In this document: one piece after another, positions 1-4,311 of the stretch
Numbering within the stretch: position 1 is the first letter of the stretch
Layout: every line of letters begins with the position of its first letter
NCBI GenBank assembly: GCA_958441075.1
Contig: CAUCBQ010000122.1
Span: 1 to 6,456, forward strand
Direction: 5' to 3'
Length of the DNA: 6,456 nt
Source: an uncultured Clostridiaceae bacterium
GTDB taxonomy: Bacteria; Bacillota; Clostridia; Lachnospirales; Lachnospiraceae
Notes under the pieces: model-generated
The model's input: the letters and a program-made list of their open reading frames with translations, nothing else
Told to the model about the DNA's origin: nothing
Databases searched by the model: none
Position numbers and translations under genes: made by a program

Positions 1-393
1 CTGAATCAGACGATTTCCGTCATCTACGGTCTCCAAAACCGTTCCGGTAAGAAGCCCGTCCCCAAAGTCGATTACAGTACCCGGCTTGGCCTTTTTTCCC
101 GGCTTCACCAGAGTCTCCCAGATATCATTCTCCCGTCTTTTTAACAGAAGAAGTTCAATCTTTGCCCCTGTATCTTTTTTTACGCCGAACAATCTTGCCG
201 GAATCACCTTGGTGTCATTGATTACCAGACAGTCACCGGGACGAAGATATTTCACAATATCCTTAAATACTTTGTGCTCAATCGCTCCTGTGTTCTTATC
301 CAGTACCAGAAGCCGTGATGAAGATCTGTCCTCTAATGGGTCCTGAGCAATCAGCTCCTGGGGCAGATCAAAATAAAAATCCTTTACATCCAT
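1..393 (-). CDS. queA: QueA, S-adenosylmethionine:tRNA ribosyltransferase-isomerase, N-terminal part (cut by window edge)
   Basis: QueA transfers and isomerises the ribosyl group of S-adenosylmethionine onto 7-aminomethyl-7-deazaguanine in tRNA, giving epoxyqueuosine, the penultimate step of queuosine synthesis; it acts in the cytoplasm. The visible 131 residues begin MDVKDFYFDLPQELIAQ and continue with DPLEDRSSSRLLVLD, then the conserved LRPGDCLVINDTKVIPARL segment at about residues 50-68, followed by a KIELLLL strand and ETLVKPGKKAK; all of this is typical of the QueA N-terminus. The family is usually about 340-350 residues, so more than half lies to the left of the window. The ATG at 391-393 is preceded by GGAGG (404-408) at 10-nt spacing. 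The gene lies 40 nt downstream of the 434-1468 gene on the same strand with no terminator visible between, so co-transcription is likely. The identification is secure; only the C-terminal part is unseen. Confidence 0.95.
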   Translation of the reverse strand, partial: MDVKDFYFDLPQELIAQDPLEDRSSSRLLVLDKNTGAIEHKVFKDIVKYLRPGDCLVINDTKVIPARLFGVKKDTGAKIELLLLKRRENDIWETLVKPGKKAKPGTVIDFGDGLLTGTVLETVDDGNRLIQ

Positions 394-433
394 GATCTAT
401 ATTCCTCCAAATGGCACATTCTGCGCCTGTATT

Positions 434-1468
434 TTATTCTATACTAACTGAAGCCTCTGACTCACCTTCACTCTGGCCCTCCTGAACCATCTGCTCCGGC
501 GCAGCTTCGCCAGAAGTCTGTGTATCCGGTTCTGTTTCTGAGGCAGCTTCCCCCTGTGCGGCAGCTTCCGTTTCTGCCGGAGGCTCCTGCTCCTCCTGAG
601 TAATGCCTCCCTCCAGAATCTGTACCTGACTGTCAGCCCCTTCCTCCGTTCCGTCATCTCCCGTAACAATGGCGCCGTTGCTTAATCCCTTATACACACC
701 TGCCAGAAGAGTGTCGGACTCGATAGCTGCCTTCAGCTCTGCTTTTACCTGCCGGTTAAGAATCCGTACTCCCTCCGTCCGGTTTTGCTCTGCCACATAA
801 TCTGCCTCCTCACCAATGACATTTTCCCGGATCTTATAGCTTCCGCTCTCATCCTTTGCCACATAACACCACATAATACCCGGAGCCAGCGTATCAACTC
901 TGTTAAATTTCACATCATAGGTCACATAGGCCACAAAGGAATCCTCTGTGAGCCCTTTTCTTGTATAGCAAGTCACATCCTGATAGTCCTGTACATATAC
1001 CGCCTCTTCCTTCAAGGCTTTTTTATAATAGTCCATGTTTCCGTCATCGGCCTTTCCAAAGACCTGATAAAGCGCAGCCGGGTCCTGATCGATTTTGGCC
1101 TGAAAATATGCTCCCACCACCTCGTTTACCTGTGGATAGGCGTCTTTTTCCAGATCATAGGAAGAAAAATCTGTAACTGCTTCTGTTTCAGCCCCTGTTT
1201 CCTCTTCCTCCTGTAAGGCTTCAGAAGGCTCGCCTGCATCTGCTGCCTCAGAGGTCTGCGCCCTTGTACCATGGCTCACATCCTCACCCAGAATTTCGAT
1301 TACACCATCCTGATTTTTACCTTCTTTTCCCGCAAAATGGTATACCGTAAACAAACCTGCAGCTATAACTGCCAAAACTGCAGCTGAGGCTGCTCCCAGC
1401 TTTATATATCTTCTTTTATTATCTTCAGGTCCTTTATAGCTCGATTTCCATTTTACTCTGCGCTTCAT
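434..1468 (-). CDS. Predicted membrane-anchored extracellular protein, possible NTF2-like domain, acidic Glu/Ala-rich linker and tail
   Basis: I do not recognise a named gene. The 344 residues show a basic cytoplasmic N-terminus (residues 1-23, MKRRVKWKSSYKG), one hydrophobic segment (about 24-46) with positive residues before it, then an acidic low-complexity linker (about 60-98, rich in Glu, Ala and Thr). A compact domain follows at about 100-270, starting YPQVNEVVGAYFQAK and continuing through alternating strand-like segments (VAYVTYDVKF, IMWCYVAKDESGSYKI). The last 74 residues (271-344) are almost only Glu, Ala, Gln, Ser, Thr, Gly and Pro. The topology suggests a single-pass protein facing outwards with a domain between two flexible acidic arms. 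The compact domain has the helix-then-curved-sheet look of NTF2/SnoaL-like folds, which is inference. The ATG at 1466-1468 has GGAGGT (1475-1480) upstream. It has its own promoter and probably reads into queA, but I see no functional link to queuosine. Confidence 0.85.
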   Translation of the reverse strand: MKRRVKWKSSYKGPEDNKRRYIKLGAASAAVLAVIAAGLFTVYHFAGKEGKNQDGVIEILGEDVSHGTRAQTSEAADAGEPSEALQEEEETGAETEAVTDFSSYDLEKDAYPQVNEVVGAYFQAKIDQDPAALYQVFGKADDGNMDYYKKALKEEAVYVQDYQDVTCYTRKGLTEDSFVAYVTYDVKFNRVDTLAPGIMWCYVAKDESGSYKIRENVIGEEADYVAEQNRTEGVRILNRQVKAELKAAIESDTLLAGVYKGLSNGAIVTGDDGTEEGADSQVQILEGGITQEEQEPPAETEAAAQGEAASETEPDTQTSGEAAPEQMVQEGQSEGESEASVSIE

Positions 1469-1514
1469 CCTATGACCTCCGTTTCAGGCCCTGTAAAGGC
1501 CGTATCTCCGCTCT

Positions 1515-1543
1515 ATTCTAGCAAAAAGGGATTCAAATTGCAA
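1515..1543 (-). promoter_or_regulatory. Sigma-A type promoter of the 434-1468 gene (and probably queA)
   Basis: On the minus strand TTGCAA (1538-1543) is followed by a 17-bp spacer and TAGAAT (1515-1520). Transcription would start near 1508, giving a leader of about 40 nt with the GGAGGT ribosome binding site. The -35 box lies only a few bases beyond the T-run of the tRNA terminator, so the upstream tRNA unit and this unit are packed back to back. Assigned from sequence match and placement only. Confidence 0.7.
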
Positions 1544-1575
1544 CAGAAAAACCAGGAGGACGCGCCCCCTGGTTT
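1544..1575 (-). terminator. Intrinsic terminator of the tRNA-Arg gene
   Basis: Read on the minus strand, an 11-bp stem (AAACCAGGGGG pairing with CCTCCTGGTTT, including one G-U pair) closes a 5-nt loop CGCGT at 1549-1575 and runs into TTTTTCTGTT. The G-U pair forms only in the minus-strand transcript (the plus strand has an A-C mismatch there), and the T-run also lies on the minus side, so the direction is clear. The hairpin begins about 32 nt after the tRNA 3' end. Confidence 0.85.
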
Positions 1576-1606
1576 CTCTGTGTAATGCAGAATAAGGTAT
1601 CAAAAA

Positions 1607-1678
1607 TGCGTCTGATAGGAATCGAACCTACGCACGCGGCTCCGGAGGCCACTGCTCTATCCACTGAGCTACAGACGC
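1607..1678 (-). tRNA. tRNA-Arg, anticodon CCG
   Basis: The 72-nt minus-strand sequence folds into a full cloverleaf: acceptor stem GCGTCTG with CAGACGC, then T8-A9, D-stem GCTC/GAGC, anticodon stem GTGGC/GCCGC (one T-G pair) around loop CTCCGGA, a 4-nt variable loop GTGC, and T-stem GTAGG/CCTAT around TTCGATT, ending in A73. The anticodon CCG at 1643-1645 reads the arginine codon CGG. A73 is followed by TTTTT and not CCA, so CCA is added after transcription. A strong promoter precedes it and an intrinsic terminator follows, so it appears to be a single-tRNA transcription unit. Confidence 0.96.
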
Positions 1679-1687
1679 ATCTCTATT

Positions 1688-1716
1688 ATATTACTATACT
1701 TTTCCAAAAACTGCAA
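1688..1716 (-). promoter_or_regulatory. Promoter of tRNA-Arg(CCG)
   Basis: On the minus strand TTGCAG (1711-1716), a 17-bp spacer and TAATAT (1688-1693) stand 9 nt before the first base of the mature tRNA. The transcript therefore begins at or within a few bases of the tRNA 5' end, and little 5' leader is left for RNase P to remove. Confidence 0.75.
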
Positions 1717-1778
1717 CTACTTTTTTTATTTCAATTCATGTATTTCAAATTATGTTTTCTGTTATAACCAGTTTTCTC

Positions 1779-1807
1779 TTGACAAAATCCCCCGCTGCCT
1801 TTATTCT
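1779..1807 (+). promoter_or_regulatory. Candidate promoter for the DUF5688-like gene
   Basis: A consensus -35 TTGACA (1779-1784) is followed by a 17-bp spacer and TATTCT (1802-1807). Start would be near 1814, leaving a long leader of about 170 nt before the TTG start codon. A second -10-like TATAAT at 1960-1965 lacks a good -35 and would give a leader of only about 13 nt, so I prefer the first, with reservation because of the long leader. Confidence 0.5.
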
Positions 1808-1970
1808 GGATTTAGATTCATTTCTGTTTCATAAAATAGAGTTTCTTACAATTCTGTAACTATCCAGAGCATTTTTTAATGCACATTTCAGATCCAGATC
1901 AGGAATTTATCCAATTTTTTTATTCTCTGCTATGAAACTGTTTTTGCAGTTTACATAAATATAATGTACT

Positions 1971-1987
1971 AAGGGGGTATACATTTG
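1971..1987 (+). promoter_or_regulatory. Ribosome binding site fixing a TTG start codon
   Basis: AAGGGGG (1971-1977) lies 7 nt before TTG (1985-1987). The nearest upstream ATG in this stretch (1964-1966) runs into a stop after two codons, and the next in-frame ATG is 13 codons downstream without a clear ribosome binding site. The TTG therefore is the best start. The GGGGG core is a less common Shine-Dalgarno form than the AGGAGG seen before the other genes here, suggesting weaker translation. Confidence 0.65.
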
Positions 1988-2896
1988 GTATACGACGTAT
2001 TTCTCAACAAAATCAAAACAGGCATGGAGCTGGCCCTGGGAAAGGAGTATGAGCTGAGTCTGCACAGGATCACAAAAAATAATGGCCTTATTCTGGATGG
2101 TCTGTGTATTTCCAAAGACAAAAATCCTGTAGCTCCCGCTATTTACCTTAACAACTGCTATCATCAATATCTGAACGGGAGTTCTTTGGAGGAAATTACC
2201 CAGGAGCTTTTAGAATTGTATCGGTCCAATACGGTTCTGCCCTCCATTTATCCTGCCCGTCTTTCCGATTACAGCGCTGTAAAATCCCAGATTGCCTGCC
2301 GTCTGATAAACACAGCTGCTAATAAAAAGCTTTTGCAGGATATGCCCCATATTCCCTGGAAGGATCTTTCCATTGTGTCCTATCTTTTTCTTCAGGAAGA
2401 TGATACCGGCATTATGACTTCCGGTATTCATACCTCTCATCTGAATACCTGGGGTATTTCCCCGGATGAACTCTTTCAAACTGCCATTTCCAATGTATCT
2501 CAGCTCTTCCCCCCCTCTATTACCAGTATGGACTGTATTTTCGAAGAAATTACAGGAGCTGCCCCTAACACCAACGAACAGGTTATGACTCCTTTCTATG
2601 TTCTTTCCAATACCTGCGGAATCAATGGGGCAGTCTGCATGCTCTATCCAGATGTGCTTAAACATTTCTCAGAAGGGATCGAGCGGGATGTGCTGATTCT
2701 TCCATCCAGCATCCACGAGGTTCTGCTTCTGCCTGACGAAGAAGGCATTTCCTATGATGAGCTCAGTCAGATGGTAGCTCAAATCAATTATTCTGAGGTT
2801 CTGCCCCAGGATCGTCTCTCCAACCAGGTCTATCGCTACAGCCGGAAATCTGATTCCATCGAAGTGGTATCTGACTGCAGGCTTCCATTAAATTAA
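1985..2896 (+). CDS. DUF5688-like protein of unknown function
   Basis: The 303-residue product resembles the DUF5688 family that I associate with Lachnospiraceae and related clostridia, where several paralogues per genome are common; its role is not known. Seen features: an N-terminal segment (about 1-35, MVYDVFLNKIKTGMELALG) leading into the strand NNGLILDGLCI, then a typical APAIYLNNCYHQYLNG-SSLEEITQELLELY motif at about residues 50-80, a central part with IPWKDLSIVSYLFL, and a C-terminal half containing ITGAAPNTNEQ, FYVLSNTCGINGAVCMLYPDVL and a strand-rich VLILPSSIHEVLLLPDEEG. There is no signal peptide or membrane segment, so it is probably cytoplasmic. It is the only plus-strand gene here, has its own upstream promoter, starts with TTG and converges on the wall-binding protein gene. 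Family assignment is from memory of the motif pattern; expression level is likely low. Confidence 0.8.
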   Translation: MVYDVFLNKIKTGMELALGKEYELSLHRITKNNGLILDGLCISKDKNPVAPAIYLNNCYHQYLNGSSLEEITQELLELYRSNTVLPSIYPARLSDYSAVKSQIACRLINTAANKKLLQDMPHIPWKDLSIVSYLFLQEDDTGIMTSGIHTSHLNTWGISPDELFQTAISNVSQLFPPSITSMDCIFEEITGAAPNTNEQVMTPFYVLSNTCGINGAVCMLYPDVLKHFSEGIERDVLILPSSIHEVLLLPDEEGISYDELSQMVAQINYSEVLPQDRLSNQVYRYSRKSDSIEVVSDCRLPLN

Positions 2897-2902
2897 TCAC
2901 GC

Positions 2903-2949
2903 AAAAGGAGCTGCTGCCCTGTGATACAATCATCCAGAGCAGCAGCTCC
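2903..2949 (-). terminator. Intrinsic terminator of the cell-wall-binding repeat gene, between convergent genes
   Basis: A perfect 11-bp stem (GGAGCTGCTGC at 2907-2917 with GCAGCAGCTCC at 2939-2949) closes a 21-nt loop. On the minus strand it is followed by TTTTGCG (from 2906 down), a short T-run, and it lies about 47 nt past the stop of the 2997-4178 gene. On the plus side it begins 10 nt after the stop of the DUF5688-like gene but lacks an adjacent T-run, so it may act mainly for the minus strand and only partly for the plus strand. Confidence 0.65.
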
Positions 2950-2996
2950 TATGCATTTAACTATCCTGTTATATCATCCTGTTTAGATTACGAATC

Positions 2997-4178
2997 CTAC
3001 CGAACCCAGGCTCCTGATCCGTCTACATAGCATCCGTCCGGAGTCCATGTATTGGTATACATCACACCGTTTCCGCCCATATAGTACCATCTGCCGTTCA
3101 CAGACTGCCAACCAGTTGTCATGGCTCCGCTTCCATCCAGATAATACCACTGTCCATTCAGCTTCAGCCAGCCGGTCTGCATTACGCCATTGCTGTTTAA
3201 GTAATACCATCTGCCGCTTATATACTGCCAGTCGGTCTGCATCTCTCCGCTTCCGTTCAGATAATACCACTGTCCGTTTACATTCTGCCATCCGGTTGTC
3301 AGCGCTCCGCTTGGATTCAGGTAATACCACTGACGGTCTACCTTCTGCCATCCGGTGAGCATATATCCGGAACGGTCGAACAGATACCATACGCCGTCAA
3401 TCTGCTTCCAGCCGTCTGCCGGATAACCGCCATTGGAATAAGAATACCACCAGCGTCCGCCATCCTGAACCCAACGGCCGCTTCCGCCGTATCTTCCTGC
3501 TTCATCTTCATCCACATACAGACTGGAGGAATCCTCAGACCATTCGCCTGCCTTGTTGTTGTAGCTGGCGATTGCCCTTACACGGAAGGTATAATCGCCT
3601 TCCTTATTGAAATATCCAGAAAAATCAAAGTGTGTATTGGTCGTATTAACGGTTGTAACAGTTTTATCATCTCTTAACAGCTTTACATCATAGCTCTTGG
3701 AGCCTTCTACTTCATCCCACTCAGCCGTACTGTCATTCCAGTCCAGATTTCCTGTCGCTTCCAGCTTGCCTCCGATGCGGTCCAGTTCTACAGTTACTTC
3801 CATATAATCGCCGTCATCATAAATCTTTGCCTTCTTAAATTCCGCATCGCAGCCGCTTATCTTAAAGTGGCTCTTACTTGTATAGGAGAAACGATAGCCT
3901 GAGGAAGCAGAAAGCTCTACCTTTACCTCCGGAACATCTCCCACAGTCCACACATCCTTATCCTCCAGGTTGGTGTACTCAACTGATTCCACATCGTAGG
4001 AATCATCTCTGGCTCTTACGCTGATATCGCCAATGTCGTCTCCGCTCTCCGGCTCCTTGTCATAAGAAAATTCCAACCGTACCGTATCAATCTTTTCATC
4101 TGCCGCATATGCCGGGAATACAGCCATAGCTGACAACAGTGCTGCCATCGCCAGGGAAAACATTCTCTTTGTACGCAT
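2997..4178 (-). CDS. Secreted cell-wall-binding repeat protein with a fibronectin-like domain
   Basis: The 393-residue product is exported: residues 1-25 form a classical signal peptide (MRTKR, hydrophobic core, cleavage after AYA). Residues 30-135 form a beta-rich domain of unknown type with a Ser/Gly/Tyr-rich centre, and 138-223 look like a fibronectin type III-like domain (WDEVEGSKSYDVKLLRD, then DYTFRVRAIASYNNKAGEWS). From about 235 to the end run repeats of the CW_binding_1 (choline-binding-like) type: five exact-length 20-residue units and one of 21 with a GxWYYLNxxGxMxTGW pattern, closing with a short TPDGCYVDGSGAWVR cap. Such repeats attach proteins non-covalently to wall teichoic or lipoteichoic acid; whether the ligand here is choline cannot be seen. 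No catalytic domain is evident, so it is more likely structural or adhesive than a hydrolase. The ATG at 4176-4178 has AAGGAGG (4187-4193) at 8-nt spacing. Confidence 0.92.
   Translation of the reverse strand: MRTKRMFSLAMAALLSAMAVFPAYAADEKIDTVRLEFSYDKEPESGDDIGDISVRARDDSYDVESVEYTNLEDKDVWTVGDVPEVKVELSASSGYRFSYTSKSHFKISGCDAEFKKAKIYDDGDYMEVTVELDRIGGKLEATGNLDWNDSTAEWDEVEGSKSYDVKLLRDDKTVTTVNTTNTHFDFSGYFNKEGDYTFRVRAIASYNNKAGEWSEDSSSLYVDEDEAGRYGGSGRWVQDGGRWWYSYSNGGYPADGWKQIDGVWYLFDRSGYMLTGWQKVDRQWYYLNPSGALTTGWQNVNGQWYYLNGSGEMQTDWQYISGRWYYLNSNGVMQTGWLKLNGQWYYLDGSGAMTTGWQSVNGRWYYMGGNGVMYTNTWTPDGCYVDGSGAWVR
3045..3407 (-). repeat. Tandem 60-bp coding repeats of the wall-binding module
   Basis: Residues 258-378 of the wall-binding protein are encoded by five consecutive 60-bp units (3108-3407) and one 63-bp unit (3045-3107). 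Each contains the block for WYYLN/D-GxG (WYLF in the first, WYYM in the last) followed by TGW or a variant (TDW in the third, TNTW in the last). The DNA is visibly repetitive too, with recurring ATAATACCA(C/T)TG- and GCCA-CCGGTT-like blocks on the plus strand. Aromatic positions that line the ligand sites in this repeat family are kept in nearly every unit. Confidence 0.85.
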
Positions 4179-4228
4179 ATACCTCTCCTCCTTATAATAA
4201 ATTTCTTTTGTTTCATTTGTATGGTTTT

Positions 4229-4257
4229 ATTATAATGGAAAGTTTTAATTTATGCAA
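4229..4257 (-). promoter_or_regulatory. Promoter of the cell-wall-binding repeat gene
   Basis: On the minus strand TTGCAT (4252-4257), a 17-bp spacer and a perfect TATAAT (4229-4234) predict a start near 4222 and a leader of about 44 nt carrying the AAGGAGG ribosome binding site. The presence of this promoter between uvrB and the gene indicates that the gene is not dependent on uvrB transcription. Confidence 0.8.
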
Positions 4258-4267
4258 TTTCATAATT

Positions 4268-4294
4268 CTTACAAAGAGTTTACAATTCTTTACA
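4268..4294 (+). promoter_or_regulatory. Three TTTACA-like direct repeats upstream of the wall-binding gene promoter
   Basis: CTTACA (4268-4273), TTTACA (4279-4284) and TTTACA (4289-4294) occur on the plus strand with periods of 11 and 10 bp, about one helical turn. They begin 11 bp upstream of the -35 box of the minus-strand promoter, so they sit at roughly -46 to -72 relative to the predicted start. Repeats spaced by one turn in this position are the usual pattern for OmpR/PhoB-family response regulators; the hexamer and 4-5 bp spacers resemble the TTAACA-type PhoP boxes of Bacillus subtilis. The regulator is not known from the window. Confidence 0.45.
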
Positions 4295-4311
4295 GGGAAG
4301 CGTTGTCCTGG

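Larger units (their letters stand above)
1679..1984. other. AT-rich divergent intergenic region between tRNA-Arg and the DUF5688-like gene
   Basis: This 306-nt stretch has no credible gene. It holds the tRNA promoter at its left end, a plus-strand promoter at 1779-1807 and a second possible -10 box (TATAAT, 1960-1965). It also has small inverted repeats: TTACA-ATTC-TGTAA at 1846-1859, GCATT-TTTT-AATGC at 1869-1882, and AAACTG-N6-CAGTTT at 1935-1952, just ahead of the ribosome binding site. None of the small repeats is strong enough alone to be called an operator or riboswitch. Confidence 0.6.

Noticed and set aside
785..1216. Open frame of 143 codons on the plus strand
   Set aside because: It is antisense to the membrane-anchored protein gene, has no ribosome binding site, and its Cys/His/Ile-rich content looks like a mirror of the acidic gene.
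1607..1678. tRNA gene as an integration site for a mobile element
   Set aside because: No integrase gene and no direct repeat of the tRNA 3' end is visible in the window.
1585..1767. Plus-strand frame of 60 codons
   Set aside because: It runs across the complement of the tRNA gene and the tRNA promoter, so it is not a gene.
1840..1984. Riboswitch in the leader of the DUF5688-like gene
   Set aside because: Only small isolated hairpins and no conserved aptamer core or terminator/anti-terminator pair could be recognised.
2210..2665. Open frame of 151 codons on the minus strand
   Set aside because: Antisense to the DUF5688-like gene, which has a family-like protein pattern, a promoter and a plausible ribosome binding site; the antisense frame has none of these.
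2963..2983. Direct repeat ATCCTGTT twice, 13 bp apart, after the wall-binding gene
   Set aside because: Too short, lies in the 3' untranslated stretch, and has no context suggesting a function.
2983..3390. Minus-strand frame with repeating AESKRS/VVLSERKR-like units
   Set aside because: Its periodicity is a frame-shifted reading of the 60-bp wall-binding repeats; the true frame keeps the signal peptide and aromatic motifs.
3045..3407. Possible CRISPR array because of regular repetition
   Set aside because: Repeats are contiguous 60-bp coding units without spacers, in frame with a recognised protein repeat.
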